The translations under genes and the position numbers were made by a program. Source: Spinacia oleracea (lineage: Eukaryota; Streptophyta; Magnoliopsida; Caryophyllales; Amaranthaceae). From it: a DNA stretch of 64,000 nucleotides. Below the pieces are notes generated by a model. It was not told where the DNA came from, ran no database searches, and saw only the letters and a program-made list of their open reading frames with translations. This document shows, piece by piece, positions 1 through 11,955 of the stretch. Positions within the stretch are counted from its first letter, which is position 1, and every line of letters starts with the position of its first letter. Location: assembly GCF_020520425.1 (NCBI RefSeq), contig NC_079487.1, forward strand, positions 86,619,141 to 86,683,140, in the 5' to 3' direction.

Positions 1-663
1 GGTGGACCAATATGCTGTAGAAGTGTTAGGAGGGAAGTGGTGGCATATTTACTGTGTCAGGATCATGATTTGAGGATGGGGTGAGGGCCTGAGGGGTATT
101 GTTATTATGTCCTGCCCGTTCTTCTATGAGTGTTTCTGTGATGGATGAACTGCATAACTGCATTTTTCACTGGACTCTTATAGTCTTACCGATGATTTAA
201 TATTTTTCACCATTCCTACTCCCTCGCCACATGGTCTTAATCTACTTTAAATGTTTCTATCGATAATTCTGGCGTCTTTCAGAATAATGGGCCCTGGTGT
301 TACGAAGGTTTCAGATAAAACTTCCCATCCATGTAACCAAAGTGCGGAGTTTTTGTTGGTTGTTAAAGTAATTATATTAAGTTGACCCCGATCTCATTTG
401 GTTTGCAGCTAAATAGTGGTGGGTTTTTTCTTGTTGGGATTTTTGGGTTAATATTATTGCTCCTGTTTAATCTTCCCAGCTGATGAATAGATGATAAGCA
501 CGATTAACAAGAACTCAAATGTCACTAAAGTTCTTGTCTTGTAATCAGTGGGTTCACCAGCTTCACCTTGAAAGGTATTTGATATTGAGACTCTTTTACC
601 TAGGCATTCTCCCTTTACTCTAAAATTATTTTCACGCTCTTATTGCCCTTTTCCTTCTATTCT
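1..663. other. 5' flank of SirB, no supported gene
   Basis: No convincing gene is visible. A short open stretch at the very start (2-76, ending in TGA) could be the last exon of a neighbour or chance. The rest is AT-rich and probably holds the SirB promoter and 5' UTR. The long frame around 643 begins with TTG; the first ATG in it is at 664. Confidence 0.4.
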
Positions 664-2571
664 ATGGTGGTCAGCCCGGTGTCATTAACTACCGCCAAAG
701 GAAGTCGGATAGAAGTTGGACCTAGATTTCTTAGACTACCACAAAACACTCAACATAAGAGCCTGTCTACAAGTTTATGCTTTGCTATGGATCAGAAAAT
801 CGTGCATGAGGGTGCCTTTGGTGTTAGTCAGAAAGATGGTGTGATTATCGTTGATCATGGATCTCGTCGGAAAGAGTCCAATCTCTTACTGAGTAATGCT
901 ATTTAGAGTTGTTCATTTTCTTTGTCAATGCCTTTCCTGGGTAGACCTAGGAGCTATTTATGCAACTCTCTGTATTCTCTATTTCATTATGCAACGGTGT
1001 GCTTACTTGTTGTGTACTGCAGATGAATTTGTGCTGATGTTCAAAAGCAAAACTGGATACCCTATTGTTGAGCCGGCTCATATGGTACTCCCTACTTTTA
1101 GATATCATTATGCAATGTTTTCGAAAAAAAATTTAGGTGCACCCTGGTACACCGTACACCCAAGGGTACTTTTATGCCCATTGGTCGTTCCTCTAACATT
1201 TTCTCCCGACACGTAAGGGGAAAATGTGAGAGGGTGCACCTCAGGTGTGCTGATGTTTTCGTGATGGAGATGAGATTTCTGATTGAATCTGGAGCCAATC
1301 TCCATCGCCTTTCTGTTGTGTTGTGCAATTGGTGCACTTGTACAAACTAGAAAGATGCCAATTAAGACAATGATGGATCTGAAGTTTGGAACAGATAGTC
1401 ATCATTTAAAACTGTCATTATGCAATGAATTTTTCTGTTCAATGTTTAGGAATTGGCAGAACCATCCATAAAAGATGCTTTCAATTCATGTGTCGAGCAA
1501 GGGGCAAATCGTGTTATCATAAGCCCATTCTTCCTATTTCCTGGAAGGCATTGGCATCAGGTAAGAAAACTAAATCACTCTGCTGCTTCTGCACTTTGAT
1601 CACTATTTGCGAACTTATCGGTCATGGGGTACCCCCCCAAACACACACACACACACTCCTCTTCTTCCTAAAAACAAAGGAAGCCGCTGAAGCGTAAAAA
1701 TAAAGTGACAGGAGTTTTTTGCATGTTGCAGTTGTTATGCCCTTTGTGTGCCTTTAATTGCAGGCTACTACATTACATTAGAATTTCATACAAGAATGTA
1801 ACTTATCCTATCTCATGAAAGGGAAAGTAAATGATCCAGGGAAGGATGTTGATTCACTTTTAGGAAGGTTAAAGAGTCTGATGGAACCTTTCGATTTCTG
1901 AACATAAAATTTGAAACTGGCAATTTAAACAGGATTGCTATTGTTGTTGTACAGGATATTCCTTCCCTTGCAGATGCTGCTGCTCTGGAGCATCCCGGTA
2001 TCAATTATCTTGTCACTGCACCGTTGGGTCTGCATGAGTTACTTGTGGTATTAACTGCATCCCTTCTAACTAGTATGATTTTATCTTTACTGCCCCTGTC
2101 TGCGTTTGGAAATTTTCAAGTGGTGAAAAGACATGGTGGTTATAAATGTTGTCTATTCTATTTTGTGTTTCATCTACGCATTACACATATTCACCCATCC
2201 AACCTCACCCGATTCAGATAGTGAACTGAAGTGATTTGTTACTTTCTTGATACCACCTGTGGCAAATATACGAAGTATAATTTATTGAACTTCAACTCTT
2301 CCCAGTGTTGTACAACTGCTGAATTCACTTGTTAGCTACTATTATCTTGAGATGATTGGATGATCATCACGCTGAAATAAGTTTTCTAAGTGACATTTAA
2401 GGCAGAATATATTGATTTTAATCTTGTGTGTTACGGTATCTGATCTTGCAGGATGTTGTGAAGGACAGAATTGACTATTGCTTAAGTCATGTAGCTGGAA
2501 AAGTGGAGGAATGTGCAGTCTGTGCTGGAACAGGCAGGTGTAAATTTAAAGTGCAGGATTCCGAAAATTAA
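664..2571 (+). CDS. SIRB: Sirohydrochlorin ferrochelatase, chloroplastic (SirB)
   Basis: Inserts Fe2+ into sirohydrochlorin, the last step of siroheme synthesis, making the cofactor of plastid nitrite and sulfite reductases. Predicted exons are 664-892, 1023-1084, 1450-1560, 1955-2047 and 2452-2571, all with GT-AG borders and matching phases, giving 204 residues. Plant SirB proteins are slightly longer (about 220), so an upstream exon is possible. The first ~50 residues are rich in S, T and R, as in a plastid transit peptide. The metal-binding histidines of the CbiX/SirB fold are present in VDHGSRR (exon 1) and EPAHM (exon 2). The C-terminus CAVCAGTGRCK keeps the cysteines thought to bind the Fe-S cluster of plant SirB. 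No stop or frameshift is seen, so the gene looks functional. The start at 664 is the least certain point. Confidence 0.88.
1124..1252. repeat. Small inverted-repeat insertion in SirB intron 2
   Basis: About 129 bp lies between two copies of ATGTTTTCG (1115-1123 and 1253-1261). It carries inverted AGGTGCACCC (1135-1144) and GGGTGCACCT (1232-1241). A 9-bp direct repeat plus inverted ends fits a tiny Mutator-like MITE, though the outermost bases pair poorly. Confidence 0.45.
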
Positions 2572-3364
2572 TGTGTAGTGATTTAAGCTACGCCGCACTT
2601 GTCAGTTTCATGGATCAAGCTAGATAGCATGTCTTTAGAACGTCAACTGTAATAACCGGAAGGTATGGCATTGCTATTTGGAGTACACATCACTTCCTGA
2701 GAAATATCTGCAGCATATGCCGTGGGTGCTGAATATCTGGATGTAGTGGCTTGTTTTCTCAGTGTATATGACAATCAATCTGAGTGGATCACGTGATAAA
2801 TAAGTATTGTAACATCATCATGAATTCATGACAATGGTAATCTATGTACTGCATAAGACGGTCAGTGAAGAATTTTGCCATTTTTTTGAAAGGGTGACGA
2901 ATGTAGCAGTTGTAGCATTTTTTTTATTTTTTTTTACATAAACTTAATTTGCATAAATAAAGAAATCGTACATATTACAACTTATTACTACTAATTTACT
3001 AAAACACCTTAATCTATTAGGGCCATTATAACCCCTTACATAGATTACACACCGGTAGCATTTCATATGTTCAACAAAACTTCATCACTCACTTCAATTC
3101 TTCAACATACTCGTCAAAAATTAGTTTGCCATTGATTTGATCATCCTTTGTTTAAAAAAAATTCATTTTGACTGTCACAATTAGAAAATTAGAAGAAGAA
3201 AAAAATGTTGACATTTGGAAAATGTATATTGAGACTTAAATAACATTTGACATTAAAACTTTTGATTTTAATATGGTTAAAGTGATATAAGAAATGCAAA
3301 AGTGAAAGTCATGTTGTTACTTTGAAATAAAGTTGTAAACTCTAGTGGTAACATTGCATATCAG
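2572..3364. other. SirB 3' UTR and AT-rich spacer
   Basis: The SirB 3' UTR probably runs to about 2.8-2.9 kb, where AATAAGT-type polyadenylation-like words occur. After about 2.9 kb the sequence is A/T-rich, with homopolymer tracts and decayed MITE-like words. No gene is supported. Confidence 0.5.
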
Positions 3365-3599
3365 GGGGGACTTAGATAGGTTGAGCAATGCAGAAGAGGA
3401 GGAAGGTCAGTCTTCCAGAAGTAAGAGTGCAGGTCAGCATTACAGTCATGTGGATTCGAGCATGGAAGTCAGAAGTACAACGCAGATCTTGTTTGGCACG
3501 ATTCCAACTACAGTCATTACCACTACGACGACTGCAGGCAGGAGAAGCATGGGATTTGATGGTGGCAAGTCGGTTGCTGATGGTAATTTGGACACTTAG
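3365..3599 (+). other. Coding-like orphan exon, unrecognised
   Basis: After an AG at 3363-3364 a frame stays open for 78 codons to TAG at 3597-3599. It encodes an acidic, serine-rich then threonine-rich tail with a TTTTT run and a GFDGGKS segment. It has no recognised domain and no supporting upstream exon. It could be the last exon of a lost gene, an alternative 3' exon, or chance; the overlapping frame (3388-3789) is also open, which lowers the weight of either. Confidence 0.2.
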
Positions 3600-3800
3600 T
3601 TCTCGCTGGTGGCGTATCACTCTAGTCTGGAGTCAAAGCACAATCCTTAGAGGCGTGGCTAGAAGTATATTTTGCTTAGTATATGTATACTTTGGTAGCT
3701 GCAAGGATAATTTAGTAGATGGGTTGTATAATCACCTGCAAGTTTTTGGTTCAAGCCCTTTTTGTATTGAACTTGTTTTCCGGTATTAGCAGTTTGTAAT

Positions 3801-4054
3801 TGACCTGATCAAAAGGCGCGTCGGCCCGAGGGATTAAAAATTTGCCTATTATGTCGGGCCGAGCCTGACCAAGCTTCAGACCAATTTTGTGTGCCCAAAA
3901 CCCGTTGTTCTGGACAGAGCCTAATTTATAACTAATATTGTTGTTTTACGTTACCCAAAACCCGCAATTTTTTTAAAAAGTTCGGGGCGGGCCGGAATAT
4001 TATGCCCAAAACCCGCTAATTTTTGGCCCAGACCGGGCCCATAATGATCAGCTC
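3801..4054. mobile_element. Non-autonomous hAT-type MITE (254 bp)
   Basis: The element is bounded by the 8-bp duplication TTTGTAAT (3793-3800 and 4055-4062). Its ends are imperfect inverted repeats (TGACCTGATCA at left; GAGCTGATCA at right when reversed). The inside is rich in GGCCCG and CCCAAAACCCG words. An 8-bp duplication is the hAT signature. No transposase is present. Confidence 0.75.
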
Positions 4055-4199
4055 TTTGTAATATATAATCTCCGTATTTGCGTTAAAAAAAGAAAAAGAA
4101 AACTATACTGGTAACTAAATTGTTTTGAACTTGTGTTTCCGGTAAAACCCAATATTTTTTAATAAACTGAACTCAACTCTTTTTTTTTTATTTACTTTA

Positions 4200-5226
4200 G
4201 GCAAATTTGCCAAAAACAACCTTTTATAACCATTTTTTTGCAAAAAATAACCTTTTATAATTTTTTTTGCAAAAACAGACCTAAAAGTAAAAATAATTTG
4301 CAAAAGACAGCCTTTTGGCATTTTCAGGCATTGACTTTCATTTTTCCGGCTTGACTCTCACGTTTTTACTTCTTGCACCCACTTCCCTCCCTTTTTCTCA
4401 CTTAAACCCATTTAGAGCCAAAATAAAACCCAAAAATTACAACATCCACTTTCCCTCCCTTCTCTCTGTTCTTCATCCTCCACCCAAACAAATTTCCTCT
4501 CTTCTTGCTTTATCATTTGAATGAAATTGGTAGATTGCTGCTATACTAAGTGATTTTCGACACTCTGCCACTAATTTTTGGTAAGTTTTGTTCATTAATT
4601 TTGTCTAATTTCAATGTAGGAAAATTATGGTTTTTTCCCCCAAATTTCAATTAGTCTGTTATTCCCAAAATTAATCAACTCTGTCGTTTTCTTCCTCCTT
4701 TCCCTTGATGTTGATGCCTTCTTCTTTCCTTTTTTGGGTGCCATTGAAGTACAGCAAAGCAAGAAAATTCAGAGCCAAAAACAGAATAAAATGAGTGCAA
4801 AAAGTTCAGAATTTTTACCCAAAAATGGAAATTAAACATCATTTTAAGTAGTTGAAGAAAGTGACGTTTGGAATTGAATGACTTACATCATTCAATGGAG
4901 GTTCGTTGTTTGCAGAGCTTCATTAATGGCGTTACGTTCCTTCACCTTCTTTTTGTCTTCCAGAAGTTTTTTTTTAGGTTTTAGGGGAGTGGGTTTTATG
5001 TGGGAGGAAAAATGGAGGGAAAAGGGTGGAAATAAGAAAAACCGGCCTCACGTGACCATCACATACCAAGTCAAACCGGAAAATTTAAGGTCAACGCCTG
5101 AAAATGGAAAAAAACTGCCTTTTGCAAATTATTTTTGCTTTTAGGTCTGTTTTTGCAAAAAAAATTATAAAAGGTTGCTTTTTGCAAAAAAAATTGTTAT
5201 AAAAGGTTGTTTTTGGCAAATTTACC
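4200..5226. mobile_element. Non-autonomous Mutator-like element with long inverted ends
   Basis: It is flanked by the 9-bp duplication TTTACTTTA (4191-4199 and 5227-5235). The terminal inverted repeats start GGCAAATTTGCC and extend about 190 bp inward, including TTTTCAGGCATTGAC and its mirrored copy near 5095. Long inverted ends plus a 9-bp duplication identify a MULE-type element. The central part shows no transposase; short reading frames at 4315-4524 and 4878-5144 are unsupported. Confidence 0.88.
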
Positions 5227-5374
5227 TTTACTTTATTATCAAATTATGTTATCTTACTGTATTATTTTGTGACATAGCATGCCTAACGACGCACACTATG
5301 TTGGCGATGTTACTATACCCGCTAAGGACCCGATCCGATGCGATGGGAAAGGGTAAATACAAATGTGTAACCTT

Positions 5375-6438
5375 TAGGGGTGTCAATTTTCAATCCGACC
5401 CAGTGAACCCGATGGGTTTGTCCGACCGTTTAGAATCCGAACCGCTTAGAACCCGCGAGTTAAAATCCGAAATCCGATCCGATCCGATTATATTCAATCC
5501 GAATCCGACCCAACCCGTTAGTATTGATCCGATTAAGATCCGAATCCGTTAACAGACCGATCCGTGACAATCCGGATCCATTTAATCCGATCCGAAGCGA
5601 TCCGAAACCCGTTTATAATCCGATCCGTTTCAATCCGAATCCGTTCCAACCCGAGGAATATCCGTTTAATCCGACCCGTTTTTAATCTGTGACCCGTTTA
5701 ATCCGACCCGTTTCAACCCGTGACCCTTTTAATCCGATCCGTTTGTAATCCGATCCGTTTGTAATCCGATCCGTTTTTAATCCGTGACCTGTTTAATCCG
5801 AACTAATTCCAACCCATCGATATAATAATATATTCAATAACTTATATTACTAATCTTAAATTCTTATTACTTTTAAAAGTTATTTATTATTTTCGTCCCC
5901 TAATTAAGTCATCGATATGATAATATATAATTTGGAACCGAACTGACCCAAATTCCAACCCGCTACCAAATAACTCGATCCGATAATTACCCGAACCAAT
6001 ATAAAACTGAATCCAATGTAACCAGGCTAAATTAGTTTCAATCCAACCCGTTTTAGTCTGTTACCGATTAATCCGATCCATGAATCCGATCCGAAATGAA
6101 TCCGATCCGATATGAATCCGACCCGAAATGAATCCGATCCGATATGAATCCGACCGACATGAACCCGAACCCGTTATAGTCCGACTAAACCCGTTAACAA
6201 TCCGTCGTATTCCAATCCGATCCGATCCGACCCAAACCGACTACAATCCGACCCGTTTACAACCCGATCCGATATGAATCCGTGAATAAAAAATCCGACC
6301 CGATCCGGTCCGTTAAGTTTTCAATCCGATCCGATCCGACCCGTTAGCCAAATTAATCTGTTCCAATCCGATCCGTTTCAACCCGAATCCGATGAGTCCG
6401 ACCCAAATCCGATCCGTTGATCCGATTTGACACCCCTA
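5375..6438. mobile_element. hAT-type element made of ATCCGATCC repeats (1064 bp)
   Basis: It is bounded by the 8-bp duplication GTAACCTT (5367-5374 and 6439-6446), with inverted ends TAGGGGTGTCAA and TTTGACACCCCTA. Most of the interior is a degenerate array of AATCCGATCCG / AATCCGACCCG words, a few bases apart, on the same strand. hAT transposases often bind subterminal repeats, so the array may be transposase-binding sites. No transposase gene is present; the frame at 5175-5552 runs across the left border and is not real. Confidence 0.85.
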
Positions 6439-6446
6439 GTAACCTT

Positions 6447-6710
6447 TGCCAAATTAAAAGTTCTTGCACACATAAGAATTTATTGTCAATCAGAATAATT
6501 AACTTTCAACCAATTTTATTTTAACTTTTAATTAGTTTTTTTTTAACTTTTAAGTATGTAAACTTTTAATATGTTTTGATTTATTTTTATATTATAAAAA
6601 CTTTTGATAGATAAATATTTTAAATGGTTAAATGATTTTAATACATTATTAGTAATTTTTTAAAAATCATTTTTATTAAAATAATTTTTTTTATATTCTA
6701 ATATTTAATA
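6447..6710. repeat. Decayed AT-rich repeat, related to 54298-54575
   Basis: This stretch shares an ordered series of words with the inside of 54298-54575, including GATAGATAAA, TACATTATTAG and TTTTTATTAAAATAA. It looks like a truncated copy of the same MITE family. It ends where the Harbinger-like MITE begins. Confidence 0.5.
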
Positions 6711-7184
6711 TAAGAGCATCTCTAATGGTTGTAGTTAGGGACTAGCTTGAAATTTTTAAAGTTTCAAGCTAATAACTAGACCATTGGAGTCAAAATAATT
6801 TAGCTTGGCGTAGTAAATGAGCTTAAAGAAGCTAATTTTCATGACAATTGACTTTCAAAACAACAACAACTAAGCCTTAGTCCCAACATGATTTGGGGTC
6901 GGCTAACATGAATCGTCGTAGGAGATCGTCAAAAAAAAAACAAGGAAGAGAAAGTGGAATTAATGAAAGTAAGATAAGAGAAAAATGTATATATATTGTA
7001 GAAGAAATATTGTAAGATATAATAAAAATAAGTAAAGTTTAAAATAAATGAATAAGTAAAATAAGTATATTTCAAAATAGCATGTAAATTAAAAAAAAAT
7101 TAAAGAATTTTAAAAATAAAATAAAAATAAAAATAAAAATAAAATAAAAAATAGAAAGAAACAAAAACATGAAATCTGTATAAA

Positions 7185-8213
7185 TCAACTGAAGTCATCA
7201 ATGTATATTCTCTCCCTCCACTCTATCCTATCCAACGCCATATTTTCCTCAATCCCAAGAAAGCTCATATCGTGCTCAATCACCTTCCTCCAAGTTTTCT
7301 TAGGTCTTCCCCTACCCCTTGCAATTCTATCACTTTGCCCCCCTCCTATCCTCCTAACCGGGGAATCACTTGGTCTTCTGCTCACATGTTCAAACCATCT
7401 TAAACGATTTTCCATCATCTTAAACTCAATCGGTGCAACCCCTACTTTCTTCCTAATAATCTCATTCCTCAAACGATCCTTTCTTGTATGCCCACACATC
7501 CAACGTAACATGCGCATCTCCGTCACATTCATCTTGTGCACGTGACAATGTTTCACTGCCCAGCATTCTGTGCCGTATAACAAAGCCGGTCGAATTGCCG
7601 TGCGGTAAAATTTTCCCTTCAATCTTTGGGGCATGCCTGAATCACATAGGAACCCCGTGGCACCTTTCCACTTCAACCAACCTGCTTTGATTCTATGGGC
7701 CACATCGCCTTCCAATTCTCCATCCTTTTGGATAATAGATCCTAAATAACAGAACATTTCAGAGCCTTGGACAATTTTCCCATCTAAGGTAATCTCCCCT
7801 GTCTCTCTAACTTGGACTCCACTAAACTTACACTCCATATATTCCGTCTTGTTTCTACTCAGCCTAAAACCCCGAGATTCCAACGTTTGTCTCCATAACT
7901 CCAACTTACTTTCCACTCCTTCTTTTGTTTCATCAATCAACATAATATCATCTGCAAACATCATGCACCAGGGAATACCATCTTGGATTGACCTCGTCAA
8001 TTCGTCCATGACTATAGCAAAAAGAAACGGGCTAAGTGCGGAACCTTGATGCACTCCAATCGTAATGGGGAATTCTTCGGTCTTACCAACACTAGTTCTC
8101 ACACTCGTGCTAACTCCCTCATACATGTCCTTGATGATATCAATATACTTCCTCGGAATTCCTTTCTTACTTAATACCCACCAAAGGATTTCCCTAGGTA
8201 CCTTATCATACGC
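7185..8213 (-). pseudogene. LINE ORF, C-terminal part: reverse transcriptase
   Basis: This is the 3' half of the LINE polyprotein. It begins at the Tat insertion within the conserved RT motif DLEKAYDKVPRE; the residues DKVPRE are on this side. Then come HQGSALSPFLFA, the catalytic MMFADD motif of RT domain C, and the typical RTE tail with GRGRPKKTW near the end. It stops at 7185-7187. No internal stop is seen here. The ATG nearest 8270 lies in the LTR of the inserted element and is not the LINE start. Function is lost because the ORF is cut by 25 kb of other DNA. Confidence 0.9.
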
Positions 8214-8736
8214 TGTTGTGGGAAAAATTACCATGCCTTCGTGTACCAATGAGGATGTGACACATGGCACGTATTACGCCCCCTAAGCAGAAACCGTACG
8301 AAGTCTACTCCGGAGCATGGGTATCAATCTCTGTATCTACAATGTATATGTATATGTATAAATGTATGTAATGTACCTATACCTGGAAAGGGGCTTAAGT
8401 AGTAAGTATCCCAATTAAGTAGTATGAATAAGCACAATAGGCCCAAATAGCCCACTATTGCCAAAAGGGACCAGAGAATTGTAAGGAGAAAGGACACGTG
8501 TCCTCCTCCCATACCCTAGCCAATCATGTAAAGGGAATATTAGGTCATTCCCACAAAAATCTAGTACTATAAATAGTCCCACTTCCCTAGAAAAAGGGGT
8601 CACAATCAATACAATCAAGGGCAATTGCTGCTCTGCCTTCTCTCTACTTTCTCTCTCTATAAAAATACATTCTTGTTAAATTCTCAGAAGTTACTGGAAA
8701 ACCTCCAAGGTATCTCACCGGAAAAACCCCACAACA
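8214..8736 (+). repeat. 5' LTR of the Tat element
   Basis: The LTR starts TGTTGTGGG and ends CCCCACAACA, a perfect 9-bp terminal inversion. A TATA box (TATAAATA) is at 8568-8575, so transcription would begin near 8600. It differs from the 3' LTR by five transitions and one 4-bp indel (ATTA near 8412). Confidence 0.95.
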
Positions 8737-8738
8737 TT

Positions 8739-8756
8739 TGGCGCCGTCTGTGGGGA
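8739..8756 (+). promoter_or_regulatory. Primer binding site of the Tat element
   Basis: TGGCGCCGTCTGTGGGGA lies two bases after the LTR. The first eight bases match the CCA end of plant tRNA-Asp; the remainder differs. This variant is usual in plant Tat/Athila-type elements, so the assignment to a precise tRNA is inference. Confidence 0.75.
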
Positions 8757-8767
8757 GGTACGGTAGC

Positions 8768-10560
8768 ATGGAAGATCAACGACAGGACAATGACACTGGG
8801 CGGCCTACGCGAGTAGAGCGGCCACCCCTCGAAAGAGAAATGCCGACTGAGCATCAGACGGCGACCACGAGAATTACTGGAGATGACGCGCGGATATTTG
8901 CGGTCGGGCACACACCGCGTCATGCTGCCGAGGTAGAGGTGCTCAGTGAGGAGGAAGACCAGGCCAATCGCACCCCTCCTGGAGGACACCTGGATCCTCG
9001 GGCAGATACAGTAATAGAGGAGAACCCAGATATGCCCGTCTCTGTGGGTGCTCTTCGGGCTATTTTGGCTGAGTTCCAAGCTGATATGGGAAAGACAGTT
9101 AATGCTGAGGTACAGAAGAGCATGCTGATTTACACCACTGCTGCGGCTGCAAATCATGAGGGACTGGCAAGCAATAGGCCAACACTTTCTTTGCGTCCCC
9201 CAAACGTCTGGACCAGGCAGACAGGCGAGGACCTGAGGAGGCGGCCGCCGGCGAATCAGCCCAATCAGGCATTGTCTTACCTACCGCGCCGACTGCCACA
9301 ACGGCTGATCGGAGAAACGTCCCGAGGACGTGAGCAGCCACACGCAGAGCAATTGCCTGACTCTGAGTCTGAACTTTCTGACATTGGGTCAACCCCCGTC
9401 ATGCCGGATAGACCTCTCCCTCATCCATCTTATACGCACCTGAGCCAGGCGCGCCCAGGGGTCACCCGTCAAACTCGCCGACGCGAGTCCTCCCAGCGGG
9501 AACCCTACTCAAGGCGTCAGGATCCTGTGTATCACATTCAAGAGGGGGTGTCCAACATGGCCCTAGGACACACCACCCCTTTTGCAGACTCCATCATGAG
9601 AGCCCCGAGGGAACCAAAAGTCAAGCCGCCCAATATTGATGCTTATGATGGGACCACAGATCCAGACATGCACCTCTTGGTTTACCGGCATCACATGTAT
9701 GTCCAAGGAACAACTGACTCAACCTGGTGTAAGTATTTTCCGGGCACACTCAAAGGAGTAGCATCTAAGTGGTTTGAGAGACTTCCAGCTGGAACTATTC
9801 GCTCTTTTTTGGAGCTCGAGTTATTGTTATCTACTCGGTTCATGGCTCACAAGGAAGAAAAGAAGACGAGCATGCATCTGAGTAGGATTCAGCAAGGGAA
9901 AGAGGAGTCTCTGAGGAGCTATGTGAAGAGATTCAATCTAGAGGCAGGGCAAATTCCGGATTTGCCAGATGGTGTTGCATTTGATAACTTCATTCGAGGA
10001 CTTAAAAAGGGCTCTTTCAAGTTTTATCTGGTAAAGAAAAGTGTCCGAACAATGGCAGAAGTGCTGGATGAGGCCGAGGCCTTCATCCATGCAACAGAGA
10101 TTTGCAGCGTCCCGAAAGATCCCAGAGGAAGTGATACCGCCGAGCCGGCGGCAAAAAAGGAGAAATTCGAAAAGAAGAGCCGGCCTAACGGGACGTGGGC
10201 TATTGCAAAAGAGTCAGACAGGGCTCCCGGGGCGGCAGGCCAGAAACGGTCCAGAACTTATGACCGGGAGCGATTTGAGTATAACACAGACATGTACACA
10301 ATTCTGATGGACGTCGGGTCCAAATATGAGATTGATCGTCCATTTCCCATGAAGTCGCCACCAGAAAGTAGGGACCCCAAGCTGTACTGTCACTTTCACA
10401 GTGACATTGGGCATGACACCAAAGAATGTAAGAGCTTGAAAAGGGCAGTGGACGGCCTGACCGCTAAGGGATTCTTAAAGAGTTATATCAGCAGGAACAC
10501 GGGAGGTTCTGGCAAACCCTTCTACAAGAAAAAAAAATCTCCTCCCTCGGAAGAAGATGG
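8768..10560 (+). pseudogene. Tat gag (capsid/nucleocapsid), cut by copia insertion
   Basis: The structural polyprotein of the Tat particle. The first ATG is at 8768; the open frame upstream starts with a TTG in the primer site. Residues 1-300 are polar and low complexity, often seen in plant gags. The Retrotrans_gag capsid domain covers roughly residues 318-438 (KYFPGTLKG, KWFERLP, FIRGLKKGSF). A zinc-knuckle-like motif CHFHSDIGHDTKEC near residue 540 has C-X2-H-X4-H-X4-C spacing, with H in place of the second C. The frame is intact to 10560, where the copia element begins. It would continue at 20848 and end at TAA 20948-20950. The last residues of the apparent ORF (VRL) are encoded by the copia LTR. 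Confidence 0.88.
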
Positions 10561-11940
10561 TGTTAGGTTATGATACATATGACAATTCATAAATCATGCG
10601 GAAAAACCATAAAGCCAGGAAAACATATTATTTACACATAATCATTTAGCATAGTTTAGATGCATACTCTTTGTTGCGTGCCTTCCCTAGCTGTGCCCGA
10701 ACCGAACAAGAACAAGTCTTTAGGACTCCAAGTGTCGTCCCTCCGTAGATAGTCCACAGCACGTCTGGATCCGCCTTAAGATTGACCAACTAGAATCGCC
10801 CTTAAGGTTCTACTTATTTTCGGCTAAATGGGCAAGAGTTATGGCTGATTTTGTGCTTAAAAATCCTAGCTTTGAATACTTGAAAACTTATGTATAAACA
10901 ATGACCCTAGGCCCTTATTTATAGAGGTATGGAAAGAGAATTGGAATCCTATTAGGATACTAATTTATTTAATTAGAATCCTGCTAGGACTCTATTTAAA
11001 TAAACTTTATCTAACAGGTTTAGGATTTAATCTTTTATTGAATCCCGATAGCTTTAGGATTCGCACACGAGCATCGCATGAGCACCGTACACCCGCACAG
11101 GCCTTGCGGCCCACGCTGAGCGCACAGCGCTCGGCCCATGCTTCTGTCCGCGCGCGCCCATGGCTTTGGCTGGGCCTGGCTTGCGCTGGGCCTGGTCGAG
11201 GCTTTGGCGTGTGTTGGTGATGCGTGTGGCTTGCTGGGCGATGGCCTGGCTTCGTGCTGGGCCTTCGTCTAGCGAGCCTCATCCGATGCTAATTCGTACG
11301 ATACGATTTCGATTAAATTCCCGATTCCGGAATTTATTTCCGATACGAACAATATTTAATATTTCCGATTCCAGAATTAATTTCCGTTTCGAACAAATAT
11401 TTAATATTTCCGTTTCCGGAATTATTTTCCGATTCCGATAATATTTCCGTTTCTGACAATATTTCCGTTTCCGGCAATATTTCCGATTCCGGCAATATTT
11501 CCATTTCCGATAATATTTTCCGATACGTACCATGTTTCCGTTTCCGGCAACATCTACGACTTGGATAATATTTATATTTCCGATACGATCCATATTTCCG
11601 TTTCCGGCAATATCATCGTTTCCGGAGTATTCATTTCTTGCCTGTGACGATCTCAGCTCCCACTGAAACCAAGATCCGTCGATTCCGAATATCCATAGAT
11701 GGAGTATTTAATGCCATTAAATACTTGATCCGTTTACGTACTATTTGTGTGACCCTACGGGTTCAGTCAAGAGTAAGCTGTGGATTAATATCATTAATTC
11801 CACTTGAACTGAAGCGGCCTCTAGCTAGGCATTCAGCTCACTTGATCTCACTGAATTATTAACTTGTTAATTAATACTGAACCGCATTTATTAGACTTAA
11901 CATTGAATGCATACTTGGACCAAGGGCATTATTTCCTTCA
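10561..11940 (-). repeat. 3' LTR of the nested copia element
   Basis: Read on the element's strand it starts TGAAGGAAATAATGCCC and ends ATAACCTAACA. It contains many GGAAACGGAAATATT words (plus-strand 11310-11640) and a GC-rich patch at 11080-11280. Reading frames inside (11007-11593) follow these words and are not genes. Confidence 0.95.
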
Positions 11941-11955
11941 GTCTCCCACTTGTCC
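11941..11955 (-). promoter_or_regulatory. Polypurine tract of the copia element
   Basis: The minus strand reads GGACAAGTGGGAGAC directly before the LTR. The AAGTGGGAGA core is usual for plant copia elements and confirms the minus orientation. Confidence 0.8.

Noticed and set aside
5175..5552. 125-codon frame across the MULE and hAT border
   Set aside because: It crosses two independent insertions and translates ATCCG words.
8684..9392. Minus-strand frames of up to 157 codons over gag
   Set aside because: Antisense shadows of gag; the antisense gene of this element lies elsewhere.
11007..11593. Frames rich in RNRKYYRN or similar in the copia LTR, repeated at 19956-20495 and 31033-31464
   Set aside because: They follow the GGAAACGGAAATATT words of the LTR and recur only with it.
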